DNA of 64,000 bases from SB15 sp964639245 (GCA_964639245.1 CAZXCU010000016.1:1-64000), one strand, 5' to 3'; positions 44,565-54,495 are shown, counted from the stretch's first letter. A program made the numbers and translations. The notes: generated from the letters alone by a model not told the origin.

Positions 44565-45860
44565 TTATACCATCATCTGCTCAAGCCGATGCACCACCTC
44601 ACGCGGCAAAGCCTCATGAATATCTTGACGGAAATCTTCGTGAACAGGTTGTAGATGGAGTTCGTCCCGGTGTAGGCGGTACAGTTTCCACAATTGGCGG
44701 TTGTGTTCATACTGTTCGGCCTGTTGGATGCCAAGTGGGGTTAAACACCAACCGTGGGCTGTTTTTTCTACCAGATGTTGCGCTGCCAGTTCGCGCAAAA
44801 CTGGTTTGACCAGTCCGCCATGGAGACTTTTGAGCATCCCATCAGGGCAGGCATATCTGCGATTTTGATGTTTTTCAGCCAGACGGTACATATCCGCTAG
44901 CAAACTTTCGCTTAAAAACTGCTGCTGATCTTGGCGTTGTTTCCACCATGTCCAGACCAGACCGCGCTCCGGCGCGAATAACAATGAAATCACGACAATC
45001 AACGACGCTGCCACGATAATTAGCGGGCCTGTTGGCAAACCTTCCTCTGCTGCGCTAACAACTGCGCCGCTTGCCCCCGCGTATGCGCCAAAAATACCGG
45101 AAAGGATGACCATTTTGCTCAGATCATTTGTCCATTGACGGGCTGCCACGCCGGGTGCAATCAACATCCCGACCATCAAAATCACCCCCGCCAACTGCAA
45201 ACCCAGCACAATTGCAATCACAATCAGCGTAGACAGCATCAAATCCAGCAAGCGCACGGGGTAGCCATTTGTGCTGGCAAATTCACTGTCAAAGGTCAGC
45301 AGTTTAAATTCCTTCCAGAACAGCCCGATAAACACCAGCACCGCCAGCGCCACCACCGAAACCATGATGACATCCCGTTCGACAATGGCGGCTGCTTGCC
45401 CGAAAATGAATTTATCGAGTCCGGCGCGGCTGGCATCTTCATGCCCCTGCGAATAACTCATTAATGCCATGCCCGTCCCAAAAAATACTGCGAGGATAAT
45501 CCCCAGCGCCACATCCTGTTTAATGCGGGTGGTGCGAAGAATGGCGTTCATGAGCAGTGTCCCAAGCCAACCCGCGATTCCTGCCCCCATCAGCAGCCAA
45601 CCGAGTTCGCGCCCCATCAGCATAAACGCGACCACGACTCCCGGTAAAGCGGCATGGGAAAGGGTATCGCCGAGCAAACTCTGGCGGCGCAAAACGGCAA
45701 AACTACCCAGTACGCCTGTGACCAAACCCAATACCGAAGCCCCGAGCCAGACCATTTGCAGGTTATAGCCATATTCAATCTCGAAAACCGCGCTGCTGAA
45801 CGGGACAAACAGCAAAAAAAGACCACACAAGGCCAAAACAATCAGCCCGAATTTAGACAT
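44565..45860 (-). CDS. Metal ABC transporter permease fused to a DtxR-like regulator domain
   Basis: 431 residues from ATG 45860. Residues 1-290 are an ABC-3 permease (RRQSLLGDTLSHAALPGVV, GVILMVGMLIAPGVAARQW). The C-terminal 130 residues follow DtxR/MntR repressors: a winged-helix region (DGMLKSLHGGLVKPVLRELAAQ) and then a dimerisation and metal-binding region (EHNRQLWKLYRLHRDELH, PVHEDFRQDIHEAL) that keeps the His of V-H-E/D and the later His, though not every DtxR ligand. It may sense cytoplasmic metal and either gate the transporter or bind DNA. It follows the ATPase gene by 11 nt. Confidence 0.85.
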   Translation of the reverse strand: MSKFGLIVLALCGLFLLFVPFSSAVFEIEYGYNLQMVWLGASVLGLVTGVLGSFAVLRRQSLLGDTLSHAALPGVVVAFMLMGRELGWLLMGAGIAGWLGTLLMNAILRTTRIKQDVALGIILAVFFGTGMALMSYSQGHEDASRAGLDKFIFGQAAAIVERDVIMVSVVALAVLVFIGLFWKEFKLLTFDSEFASTNGYPVRLLDLMLSTLIVIAIVLGLQLAGVILMVGMLIAPGVAARQWTNDLSKMVILSGIFGAYAGASGAVVSAAEEGLPTGPLIIVAASLIVVISLLFAPERGLVWTWWKQRQDQQQFLSESLLADMYRLAEKHQNRRYACPDGMLKSLHGGLVKPVLRELAAQHLVEKTAHGWCLTPLGIQQAEQYEHNRQLWKLYRLHRDELHLQPVHEDFRQDIHEALPREVVHRLEQMMV

Positions 45861-45871
45861 TTTGACCATCC

Positions 45872-46618
45872 TTAGCGTACCGGACTAGGCAGGGCTGTCA
45901 CGCGCCCGCCATAGGTACGCCGCAAATTTTCATCGGTAAACACATCCTGCGTTGTGCCAGAAGCGGTGACTTCCACATTGAGCAGCGTTACCCAATCAAA
46001 ATATTCTTCCACCGTTTGCAGGTCATGATGCACCACAATGACCGTTTTTTGGCGGGAGCGCAGTTCTTGCAGCAGTGCAACAATCGCTTTTTCAGTCACA
46101 GCATCCACCGCCGCGAATGGCTCGTCCATAAAATAGACCTGTGCATCCTGTACCAATGCCCGTGCCAGAAAGGTGCGCTGCTGCTGCCCGCCGGAAAGCT
46201 GGCTAATTTGACGGTGCGCTAAATCCGCAATGCCCACCTGTGCCAGCGCTTGCATAGCAAGGTCACGTTCTTTGCGACCCGGACGGCGTATCCAGCCCAC
46301 TTTGCCGTATAAGCCCATCATTACCACATCCAGCACCGAGGTTGGAAAATCCCAATCCACACTGCCGCGCTGTGGCACATAACCCACCCACTGCCGCGCT
46401 TGGGCATACGGTTTGCCGTAAATTTTGACATCGCCACTGGCTTTGGGAATTAGCCCCAGAATGGCTTTGATGAGCGTGCTTTTACCCGCGCCGTTTGGCC
46501 CGACAATCGCCATCAGCACCCCTTCTGGCACGGTCACATCCACATCCCAGAGAACCGGTTTGCTATGGTAAGCGACGGTTAAATCATTGACTTCAATTGC
46601 ATAGTGTTTGTTCATCAT
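45872..46618 (-). CDS. Metal ABC transporter ATPase
   Basis: 248 residues, one ABC cassette: Walker A GPNGAGKST, Q-loop YVPQRGSVDWDFP, signature LSGGQQQR, Walker B VYFMDEPF and the switch His in VVHHDL. The YVPQR-x(2)-VDWDFP form is typical of manganese/zinc/iron importers of the ABC-3 family. It powers the two permeases encoded directly downstream and follows the binding protein gene by 53 nt. Confidence 0.95.
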   Translation of the reverse strand: MMNKHYAIEVNDLTVAYHSKPVLWDVDVTVPEGVLMAIVGPNGAGKSTLIKAILGLIPKASGDVKIYGKPYAQARQWVGYVPQRGSVDWDFPTSVLDVVMMGLYGKVGWIRRPGRKERDLAMQALAQVGIADLAHRQISQLSGGQQQRTFLARALVQDAQVYFMDEPFAAVDAVTEKAIVALLQELRSRQKTVIVVHHDLQTVEEYFDWVTLLNVEVTASGTTQDVFTDENLRRTYGGRVTALPSPVR

Positions 46619-46671
46619 CTGTTTTCTCTTGCTTCAGTTATGAATCTCATGTGACACGGACAATTTGAGAT

Positions 46672-47649
46672 TTAATCCGCCTTCGCAAAATCTTGCGGTT
46701 GCGGCAAGTCAGCAGGCCACACAGAGAGTTGATCGCCATACCCAAAAGCAGTGACAACCAGCGTGATATTTTCATTCACCATCCCGATATAGGTTCCACC
46801 GAATGTCCCCACCTCACCCATCGCATCAGAGTACAATTCACCGCCAATCGAAATTTGCCAGTTTTTGTTTTCTGCACCTTGCTGCACCGCTTCAATCGTA
46901 TCGGGTGGCACGCTGCTTTCAATGAACATCGTCGGAATCTGATTTTCGACCACAAAATCTACCAGCGCTTGAATATCGCCCACACCTGCTTCATCTTCGG
47001 TGCTGATGCCCTGCAACCCGCGTACTGTCCAACCGAACGCATCCCCGAAATATTGAAAGGCATCATGTGAAGTTACCAGCACCCGCTGATTTTCTGGCAC
47101 AAGTGACATGGCTTCCACGCCCCACTGATATAGCAAATCCAATTGAGCGATATACGCTTCCCCGTTTGCCGCATAAAATTCAGCGTTTGCTGCGTCCACC
47201 TCGGACAGAAATTCGACCAAGCCTTGAGCAGCCAACTGCCAATTACGCGGGTCAAACCAGAAATGCGGGTCGGGAATACTGACATCTGCGGCAGAAGGCA
47301 GCAAATAGCCCTGTTCTTCTGCCAGTGTTGCCAGCGCATAGACAGGAGCGCGGCGTTCGACCTCATCTAGCACTTCACTAATGCGCCCTTCCAGATGAAT
47401 GCCGTTGTAAATGACCACATCTGCTTCGGACATTGCCGCAATATCAGATTCAGTAAATTGATACAAATGGGGGTCAACCCCGCCGCCCATTAATCCGGTT
47501 ACTTCTACCTTATCCCCGCCGATAATTTTGACCAGATCGGTTGCTTGGGTTGTGGTTGCGACCACTTTTAAGGGGGCATCTTGGGCGTAAACAGGAAACA
47601 CCATCCCTGATAAAACGCAAATGAGGCTTAACAAAGCCAGTTTTTTCAT
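46672..47649 (-). CDS. Metal-binding protein of an ABC transporter, TroA-like
   Basis: 325 residues, cluster A-I metal-binding protein. Signal peptide MKKLALLSLICVLSGMVFPVYAQ has a Cys but no proper lipobox, so it may be free. The metal ligands can be read: His in VDPHLYQF, His in DPHFWFD, His in VTSHDAFQYF and Asp in LYSDAMG, the His3-Asp set of TroA (zinc or manganese) instead of the His2-Glu-Asp set of PsaA. The long acidic loop of ZnuA is absent. AAAGGAG precedes the ATG, and a DtxR-like box overlaps the leader. Confidence 0.9.
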   Translation of the reverse strand: MKKLALLSLICVLSGMVFPVYAQDAPLKVVATTTQATDLVKIIGGDKVEVTGLMGGGVDPHLYQFTESDIAAMSEADVVIYNGIHLEGRISEVLDEVERRAPVYALATLAEEQGYLLPSAADVSIPDPHFWFDPRNWQLAAQGLVEFLSEVDAANAEFYAANGEAYIAQLDLLYQWGVEAMSLVPENQRVLVTSHDAFQYFGDAFGWTVRGLQGISTEDEAGVGDIQALVDFVVENQIPTMFIESSVPPDTIEAVQQGAENKNWQISIGGELYSDAMGEVGTFGGTYIGMVNENITLVVTAFGYGDQLSVWPADLPQPQDFAKAD

Positions 47650-47663
47650 ACACTCTATCTCCT

Positions 47664-47683
47664 TTTTAGGTTAGACTAAAATA
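47664..47683. promoter_or_regulatory. DtxR-family operator upstream of the metal ABC operon
   Basis: TTTTAGGTTAGACTAAAAT contains TTAGGTTAGACTAA, which matches the DtxR/IdeR consensus half TTAGGTTAGSCTAA at 13 of 14 positions, and its outer arms TTTTAG/CTAAAA are palindromic. It lies just upstream of the AAGGAG of the binding protein gene. The only DtxR-like domain in the window is the one fused to the permease at 44565-45860. Confidence 0.6.
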
Positions 47684-47817
47684 TAGAGTAGCATAATCTA
47701 AATTTAATTACAATAGAACAAATATTTAATATCGATTTAACCTCTACAAATCAAAAATTCGGGATTTTTTATGATGGGGGTGAAATGACCCAAGGGGGCT
47801 GTGAACCCCCCTGCAAT

Positions 47818-49515
47818 TTAGACACGTTCAAAGAGAGGCAACACATCCAAGGGTGCCGGATAATTTTCCAGCCATTGTCCACCCGGATAAATTTCATTCT
47901 TATTCCAATAACTGCGCCAGGTTCCCTGTGGCAAATAGATGTTACGGGACACCGCGCCTTGCTGAATGACTGGCGCAACCAGCAAATCATCCCCGATGAG
48001 ATACTGGTCATCACACCTCAGCGCAGTTTCATCAGTGGGGGCAGCCCACCACAACGGGCGCACAATTGGCCCATGCACCTGCATTTTGCGCGGGGCAAGT
48101 TCGCCGTGCAAACGGGCGTAGCGGGCGCAAAGAGTGGCACATTCTTCCCCCTGTTCCCATGGTGCAAGGCTAAATTGGATAATCGGCATGGGCGCAACCG
48201 CTTGAGTCCAGCGAATCAACAATTCCGCGCTCAAGGTTTGTGCTTGCACATCACCATATTTATTCCCGCCAATCATATCGGGAAAACTGTAGGGATAACC
48301 AAGCATATTCAATGTCATTGCCTGCGGAATCACACTGGCAAGGCCGTTGTCATTCCCCCATAACGTAGATTTGTCCCACTGGCGAAATAACATTGGTTGG
48401 GCTTGGCTGTGCCAGCCTGAGCGTACATCTGACCATGCAAATCGTCTGGCAGCCTGTTCAATATACAGTTGATTGACCCGATTCGGTGGGAGATTTTCAT
48501 GGAAAACCAATTCAGGGTGGCTGTAAAACCAGCCTTCCCCTGCATCAAATTTAAAGCCGTCCACGCCTGTTTCGGTAGCAAGCTGCTGTAAATTATCCAA
48601 GTGCCAGTTGGCAGCCTCTGGATTGGTAACATCCAGCAGAACAATATCGCCTTCATCCCACCATGCCGTAATGAATGGCGAACCATCAGCTTTTTTGATG
48701 GCATAGCCTTTGTCGATGGCGGTACGAAAATGCTCGGAGGCCGTCGTATAAAACGGAATACACCACAGCGTTACGTGAATCCCCTGTTGATGGAGGGTTT
48801 CAATGGTCGCACGCGGATTCGGAAATTTTTGCGGGTCAAAGCGGGTGTTCCCAAAAACATCCTGCCACATGGCATCAATCCCCAACGTACCAATGGGGAA
48901 TCCATGCGCCAGCAGTTTTTCGACATAGCCCATCACAACCGCATCGGAAAGGTTGTTTTTGAACTGCGCCCATGTTGTCCACAAGGGTTTTTCAAAATAA
49001 TGAGCGGGTGGTGGCGGCGTTACCGGAATCAATTCCCAATAAGCCTCCACGACTTCCCGCGCATTGGCAAGTTCAAAAAAACGGATGGTTAAATTTTTTC
49101 CCTGAATTTTGAGCAACCCATCAGGGGTGACATTTTGGGCGAGTTGCGGACGGATATTTTGCGGTGCAGGAAATTTAAAGCTATGGGCGGGCGGTTCCCC
49201 TTCCAGTGGGGCATTAAAACTGGTCGTGATTTCATCGCCCGAAACCCAGAGTCCCACGCCGTCGGATGTCCACCAGAACGGCTCTAAAATTCCGAGTAGA
49301 CCCGTCACTCCATTGTCGGTGGTGAGGAAGGGTGCGGCATATTGGGCAATTTTTTCCAGAGGCCAATGTTGGTTAATCAGCGCTCCTTGCCCGTACCAAT
49401 GTGCTTCCCCAAGTTCAATTTCAACGGCATCGACTCCATGCCACACCGTCCCATGCTGCCATTTTTCAATGGTTGGTTGCGGCGGGCTAACCTTACGAAT
49501 GGACAATGATTTCAT
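47818..49515 (-). CDS. Glycoside hydrolase family 31 (alpha-glucosidase/alpha-xylosidase type)
   Basis: 565 residues, shorter than most GH31 enzymes because the N-terminal beta domain is reduced. The barrel has PIGTLGIDAMWQDVFG, the nucleophile strand GVDGFKFDAGEGW and the acid/base region LWGNDNGLASVI. No signal peptide, so cytoplasmic. It starts inside the stop of the GH42 gene (ATGA overlap at 49512-49515), so the two glycosidases are translationally coupled. Exo-acting removal of alpha-glucose or alpha-xylose is likely; substrate not resolved. A weak C/G hairpin (47793-47812) follows the stop. Confidence 0.88.
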   Translation of the reverse strand: MKSLSIRKVSPPQPTIEKWQHGTVWHGVDAVEIELGEAHWYGQGALINQHWPLEKIAQYAAPFLTTDNGVTGLLGILEPFWWTSDGVGLWVSGDEITTSFNAPLEGEPPAHSFKFPAPQNIRPQLAQNVTPDGLLKIQGKNLTIRFFELANAREVVEAYWELIPVTPPPPAHYFEKPLWTTWAQFKNNLSDAVVMGYVEKLLAHGFPIGTLGIDAMWQDVFGNTRFDPQKFPNPRATIETLHQQGIHVTLWCIPFYTTASEHFRTAIDKGYAIKKADGSPFITAWWDEGDIVLLDVTNPEAANWHLDNLQQLATETGVDGFKFDAGEGWFYSHPELVFHENLPPNRVNQLYIEQAARRFAWSDVRSGWHSQAQPMLFRQWDKSTLWGNDNGLASVIPQAMTLNMLGYPYSFPDMIGGNKYGDVQAQTLSAELLIRWTQAVAPMPIIQFSLAPWEQGEECATLCARYARLHGELAPRKMQVHGPIVRPLWWAAPTDETALRCDDQYLIGDDLLVAPVIQQGAVSRNIYLPQGTWRSYWNKNEIYPGGQWLENYPAPLDVLPLFERV

Positions 49516-51410
49516 GAGGCTGTGCCTTGCTGGTAATGGACACCAAACCCTTCGTAATGCTCAATCGGTTGGGCGGTGGGGTTAAAGGTGAGTGTCCACT
49601 CTGTACCATCTGTTCCGCGTAGCGGATAGGTTTGCAAGGGTGATTTTTCGACCTGTCCCAGTACAGATTCCCACTGGTCAACCCAGCAGCCTACATAGGT
49701 TACACTGCCTTTGCCAAGCGATTTTCGCGTAACAGCCGGTTGACCCGCGAGTGTTCCATCGGCATAGGCAAAGAGGGTTTCTGCATCACTTGGATGCAGC
49801 GATTCCGCCCAGATTTTATAAGATACTTCTGCTGAATCTGCCTGAATTTTTGAACCGACCCGATGGTCAGGCCAATCAGTATACGAAGCGGGCGGAACAG
49901 TATTAAAACTGGTGACGTGTGCGCCAATCAACCCCGTCATGCCCGCCGGAAGGGCTTCATTGACCGCGATACTGCCGGGTTCGCGCACGCCTGTTCGGAA
50001 TGTTACGATCAACTGACCACCGTTTTCCACCCATGAGTGCCATTTTTCGGCTTCACCCGCATGTTGCAAAATTCCTGCTGGCAAAATGACCGTTTCATAA
50101 CCGCTTAAATCGGCTTCTCGTGGCAGAAAATCGACAGGGATACTGGCTTCCCAGTAGTGTTTATAAATCTCGTACACCAACTGCCAGTAGCTAAAATCGC
50201 GGGTGACGGGTTCCAGTTCAATCGCCCACAAGTCGTTGTAATCAAAAATGATGCCCACGTTGGCCTGTGGACGCGAAAATTCCGGTAAGTTCTTGAAAGT
50301 TTCATTGACCGATTGGGCTTCAAAATAACACTGGTCGGGTGTAGCATCCCATTTCAACAAGCCCATGTGATATTGTTCCTGCCCAAATCGCCCCGCCCGA
50401 AAACGGAAATACACCACCGCGTCGGCCCCGTGCGCCACCGCTTGATGACTCCACGATTTGACTTGTCCGGCGGGAACAGTCGGGTTATAGGGATGCCAGT
50501 TGACCCGTCCCGGTTGCTGCTCCATGATCCAGAAATTTTGGCGTTTGAGCGAACGCATCATATCCAGATTCATTGCCACTTCTGCGGCATCCCGAACCCC
50601 GTGCGGGTAGCTGTCGTAGGAAACAAAATCAATGTCTTTGGCGAGTTCCCAGTAATCCAGCGACCAATGCCGGATCATCAAATTGTGGGTAATCCAGCGT
50701 TCACCAATCTGCGGGCGCAGCAGGTCAATTTGCATTTTCTGAAAGCGCACCCAGCTATCCGAAGAAAAACGCCGATAAGCTAAACGCATCGCGGGACTCT
50801 GCGGTTCGGTCACAATGCCGGGGATTGGAATTTCTGTCCAGTCATGGTAGGTCATGCCCCAGAACTGCGTTCCCCACGCGGCGTTAAGTGCGTCGAGAGT
50901 TTGATATTTTTCTGCCAACCATTCATGAAAGCGGCGGCGGCAATGGTCACAATGGCAGCGGGTGGTTTCGCCACAGCCAAATTCATTGTCAACCTGCCAA
51001 CCGATAATCGCCGGATGATTGCCGTAATGTTCGGCAAATTTCTGCACAATGCGCTGCGAATGTTCTAAGTACACCGGCACATTCGCGCAGGAATGCCGTC
51101 GTCCACCCGCGCTGACCCGCACCCCATTTTGCTCAACCCGCAAAATTTCGGGATATTCGGTGAGCAACCATGCAGGCGGTGTTGCTGTGGGTGTACACAT
51201 GATGATTCTTAGCCCTTGCGCGGCGAGAATATCAAGTGCTTCATCCATCCATGCAAAATCGTAGTCTTCTAAGCGGGGTTCAAATTTATCCCATGCGAAT
51301 TCACCGACCCGCACCACACTTAATCCAACCTCGCGCATGATGGCTGCATCTTGCTCCCAGCGTTCACGAGGCCAGTGTTCAGGATAGTAGGCACATCCTG
51401 TAATCGGCAT
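49512..51410 (-). CDS. Beta-galactosidase, glycoside hydrolase family 42
   Basis: 632 residues, GH42 length. The N-terminal barrel starts GCAYYPEHWPRERW; the acid/base Glu is in GWQVDNEFGCGET and the nucleophile Glu in FWIMEQQPGRVNW. A zinc cluster of Cys (CGETTRCHCDHC) typical of GH42 follows. The trimerisation domain (VGIIFDYNDLWA) and a C-terminal beta domain complete it. Cytoplasmic, coupled by ATGA to the GH31 gene and downstream of the ABC permeases, it would cleave imported beta-galactosides. Confidence 0.93.
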   Translation of the reverse strand: MPITGCAYYPEHWPRERWEQDAAIMREVGLSVVRVGEFAWDKFEPRLEDYDFAWMDEALDILAAQGLRIIMCTPTATPPAWLLTEYPEILRVEQNGVRVSAGGRRHSCANVPVYLEHSQRIVQKFAEHYGNHPAIIGWQVDNEFGCGETTRCHCDHCRRRFHEWLAEKYQTLDALNAAWGTQFWGMTYHDWTEIPIPGIVTEPQSPAMRLAYRRFSSDSWVRFQKMQIDLLRPQIGERWITHNLMIRHWSLDYWELAKDIDFVSYDSYPHGVRDAAEVAMNLDMMRSLKRQNFWIMEQQPGRVNWHPYNPTVPAGQVKSWSHQAVAHGADAVVYFRFRAGRFGQEQYHMGLLKWDATPDQCYFEAQSVNETFKNLPEFSRPQANVGIIFDYNDLWAIELEPVTRDFSYWQLVYEIYKHYWEASIPVDFLPREADLSGYETVILPAGILQHAGEAEKWHSWVENGGQLIVTFRTGVREPGSIAVNEALPAGMTGLIGAHVTSFNTVPPASYTDWPDHRVGSKIQADSAEVSYKIWAESLHPSDAETLFAYADGTLAGQPAVTRKSLGKGSVTYVGCWVDQWESVLGQVEKSPLQTYPLRGTDGTEWTLTFNPTAQPIEHYEGFGVHYQQGTAS

Positions 51411-51490
51411 CTTGACTTGTTCCTTTGTTGATGAAAATAAAAATTTCGTTTTTTAAGAAGGCAATTTTTATAGAGTTTTGATGGCAAATT

Positions 51491-51513
51491 GTAGGGGCGG
51501 ATCTTATCCGCCC
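51491..51513. repeat. Short palindromic repeat, copy 2 (GTAGGGG followed by a hairpin)
   Basis: GTAGGGGCGGATCTTATCCGCCC: arms GGGCGGAT and ATCCGCCC around CTT, sharing the GTAGGGG head with the copy at 29257-29278. It lies in the 127-nt gap between the MalG-type permease and the GH42 gene, next to a direct repeat GCTAACTGCTAACT. Confidence 0.6.
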
Positions 51514-51537
51514 TTTAGCTGCTAACTGCTAACTTCC

Positions 51538-52770
51538 TTACCCCTTGACCGCCGAACTGCTGACACTTTCGATAAAATATTTCTGTGCCAGAATGAACAC
51601 GATAATCGGCGGCAAAATGGCAATCGCTGCGCCTGTCATGACCAAGTTGGGCTTGTCTGCCGCGATGTTGCTTAACTGAATAAGCGCTAAGGTCAGCACC
51701 GGATTTCGCTCATCCCCTTCGCCAATGATAATCAAAGGCCAAATGAAACTGTTCCACGCATAGAGGAAGGTAAAAATTCCCTGTGTGGCGATGGCGGGGG
51801 TGCTGAGCGGCACAAACAACGTCCACAAAATCCGCAGACGGCTGGCTCCATCCAACAAGGCCGCTTCCTCAATTTCTTTGGGGATGTTCATGAAAAACTG
51901 GCGCATTAAAAATGTGCCATAAGCGGTAAAAATCCATGGGACAATCAGCGAGACTAACCTGTCTTGCCAGCCGATGACCACCATCAAACGATATAGAGGC
52001 ACAATCAAGACCACAAACGGGATCATAATCGAACCAAGATACATCAGGAAAATCGTATCTCTACCGGGAAAGGGGATTCTGGCAAACGCATAGCCGCCAA
52101 AAATTGAAGTCACCAACTGTCCAAACGTTACGCCAAGCGTCACTAAAACCGTGTTGGTAAAAGCGCGATCCAGATTCAACCCCAATACGGTGTCATAGTT
52201 ATCAAGTTGAAAATCAACTTCCTCCACCGCTTTGGCAGTCCGTGCGACGGCATAGGTTTTGATTTCGGGATTGTCCGGGTCAACAAACACATCCAGCGAC
52301 GAACGGTAAGCCAGCAGCAATTTTTGGGGCTGCCCATCCACCGTAACTTCGTAAACTTTGAATGAATCTTCCTTGCCTGTGGTGGCATCCGTCAGGGTGA
52401 TTTCTTCTTCGGTTTCGACTGCTTCGTCAATCGGAATGAAGAGTTGAATTTTGCTCTCACGCGGGCTTTCTACATTGATACTGTCCTGCGTGGTGAAAAA
52501 ACCATGCGGGACTTTATCATCGGTCAGCACCATCTCATATTCCTGTCCGTCAATTTCAAATTGATAGACCGGAAGCTCTTCGTCGTTATACGTTTCGGTG
52601 ACAGCCGTATAGGGCAAAATGCGCGGCGGAAACGTAAAAACATCCGTCGAATCTTTGACGGACGTGAACATCATGTACAAAAACGGGAACAGCATCAAAA
52701 AGCCGCAACCGCCCAGAATTGCATAAACCAGCAACCGGGTTAGCCAAATACGAATCAATCTGTTGTCCAT
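51538..52770 (-). CDS. Carbohydrate ABC transporter permease, MalG type, with a periplasmic-side insertion
   Basis: 410 residues, about 110 more than usual. The first helix (LVYAILGGCGFLMLFPFLYMMF) is followed by about 150 largely polar, beta-rich residues (from FPPRILPYTAVTE to VEEVDFQLDNYD) before the MetI core, which has the EAA loop EEAALLDGASRLRILW. The insertion would face the outside and might contact the binding protein. It starts 12 nt after the MalF-type gene, with AAAGGA upstream. Confidence 0.88.
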   Translation of the reverse strand: MDNRLIRIWLTRLLVYAILGGCGFLMLFPFLYMMFTSVKDSTDVFTFPPRILPYTAVTETYNDEELPVYQFEIDGQEYEMVLTDDKVPHGFFTTQDSINVESPRESKIQLFIPIDEAVETEEEITLTDATTGKEDSFKVYEVTVDGQPQKLLLAYRSSLDVFVDPDNPEIKTYAVARTAKAVEEVDFQLDNYDTVLGLNLDRAFTNTVLVTLGVTFGQLVTSIFGGYAFARIPFPGRDTIFLMYLGSIMIPFVVLIVPLYRLMVVIGWQDRLVSLIVPWIFTAYGTFLMRQFFMNIPKEIEEAALLDGASRLRILWTLFVPLSTPAIATQGIFTFLYAWNSFIWPLIIIGEGDERNPVLTLALIQLSNIAADKPNLVMTGAAIAILPPIIVFILAQKYFIESVSSSAVKG

Positions 52771-52782
52771 GCGTTTTTTCCT

Positions 52783-54459
52783 TTATGCCTCGTAATTGCC
52801 GGAGCGCTGCAAACGGAACTGTACCAACGTCACAAGGAAAATGACCGCGAACAGCAGCCATGCTACCGCCGACGCATAGCCAAATTCAAAACGGAAAAAC
52901 CCACGATTGTACAGATAATAAACGGAGGTGGTGGCCGCTTCTGGCATCGGGCGGGAAGAAATCAGCGCGTAGGGTTCGTTAAAGACCTGCAACCCGGTAA
53001 TGACGGTGGTGACAACCACAAAAAATGTTGTTGGGGCTAGCATCGGGAGGGTAATCAATCGGAACTGCTGCACCCGATTCGCGCCATCTACAAACGAAGC
53101 TTCATAGAGGGTCGTGGGGATGCCTTGCAAACCCGCCAAAAACAACACCGTGTTAAACCCGATGAGCTGCCATGCTGCCAGCAACACAACAGAAAACAAC
53201 ACAATCCCTTGATCAGTGAGCCATTGGGTTTTGGGGTCGCTAATATTCGTGCCAAAGGTGCTGTTCAAAAATCGCACAATTTCCGAAACTGCGTAATTGA
53301 TGTAGCCAATGTCCGACGAATACAGCCAGCGCCAAATTAAGGCGGTTCCAACGACGGCTGCCACGGATGGCAAAAAGTAAATCGCACGGAACACACGCAT
53401 TCCCGGAATTTTAGAATTGAGAATGACCGCCAACAGCAAGGCCGGAATCGAACTTAATGGTACGAGCATCAAACAAAACACAATCGTGTTGCGAAGGCTC
53501 TTCCAGAACAGCACATCTTTCGCGCCAATCACAATTCGCTGGTCGCCCATTTTGAAATCATCGAGCGGGATGTATCCGAAACTCAGGGCGGCTTGCGGAT
53601 TGGCCTCTAGGTCATCCTGTGTTTTGATTTCCAGCGCCAGAATATCGGCATAGTTGTCCAAACCGATGACTTGTGGCACATTGCCCGGTTTGCTGTCCGT
53701 AAAACTCAGATAAAACGAGAGCAGCAGGGGCCCGGCAAAAAACAGCATAAACCCGATGAGGTTCGGCGAAACCATCAGCCAACCTTGCCATGCGGCGCGT
53801 TGGTCGGGGGTTTCATTGAACAATTCGCCTAAATGCAGCACCTTCCACCCCAGAAAGGCGTAAATCAGCGTAGCAATGGTGACAATCCAGACAACAGGAT
53901 CCTCATACCGGGTGATGACTTCCCAGATACCATCGGCGATACCCCCCACCAGCAGCAAGACGACCAAAATAATCATGGCAAGGCCAATCGCAATCGTCTC
54001 AAAAATGCGGCGGGTGGCATTCCGTTCGTCCATACGTCCTGCCGCCCAATAAATTGCGTAGGCGATGGCAAATCCCCAGAGCAACACACTGTTTTTGAAA
54101 AGTGCTTCTCCCGCATCATCCAAAGCGACAAATACACCCCACAGATGCAGCAAATACAAAAAGGACAGGACTGCCCCCACGTAATTGATGACCAGTGCGG
54201 CGTAACGTCCGCCCGAACGTAGACGGAGTAACTCTATGTTGCTGTACAATGCCAGTCCTGCTGGGATAAGCACCACGAGAGCCAGAAAATAACGGACATT
54301 ATCGCCTAAACTTTTGAGTTGTTCGTTCGGTTCTTCTGTAAAAAGAATATACGACGCGGCAAGACTGCCGAGCAGAATATTTACATTCCAGAGCATAGTA
54401 ATAAATATAATAATTGGAATATTTGGACTGCGCTTTTGAGAGGACGCAATGGTAGCCAT
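52783..54459 (-). CDS. Carbohydrate ABC transporter permease, MalF type, with extra N-terminal helices
   Basis: 558 residues. About 210 N-terminal residues contain five or more additional membrane helices (MLWNVNILLGSLAASYIL, FLALVVLIPAGLAL, LWGFAIAYAIYW and others). The canonical permease begins at GWLMVSPNLIGFMLFFAGPLLL and has the EAA loop YEASFVDGANRVQQF. It pairs with the MalG-type protein. Unlike the permease at 1573-3543, the extra helices are N-terminal, not inserted. Confidence 0.88.
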   Translation of the reverse strand: MATIASSQKRSPNIPIIIFITMLWNVNILLGSLAASYILFTEEPNEQLKSLGDNVRYFLALVVLIPAGLALYSNIELLRLRSGGRYAALVINYVGAVLSFLYLLHLWGVFVALDDAGEALFKNSVLLWGFAIAYAIYWAAGRMDERNATRRIFETIAIGLAMIILVVLLLVGGIADGIWEVITRYEDPVVWIVTIATLIYAFLGWKVLHLGELFNETPDQRAAWQGWLMVSPNLIGFMLFFAGPLLLSFYLSFTDSKPGNVPQVIGLDNYADILALEIKTQDDLEANPQAALSFGYIPLDDFKMGDQRIVIGAKDVLFWKSLRNTIVFCLMLVPLSSIPALLLAVILNSKIPGMRVFRAIYFLPSVAAVVGTALIWRWLYSSDIGYINYAVSEIVRFLNSTFGTNISDPKTQWLTDQGIVLFSVVLLAAWQLIGFNTVLFLAGLQGIPTTLYEASFVDGANRVQQFRLITLPMLAPTTFFVVVTTVITGLQVFNEPYALISSRPMPEAATTSVYYLYNRGFFRFEFGYASAVAWLLFAVIFLVTLVQFRLQRSGNYEA

Positions 54460-54495
54460 CGATTGTGTTTCCCCATTGAACTAAGCAGGAGGGAA

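Noticed and set aside
47793..47812. Strong terminator after the GH31 gene
   Set aside because: The AGGGGG/CCCCCT stem is only 6 bp and has no T-run on the minus strand.
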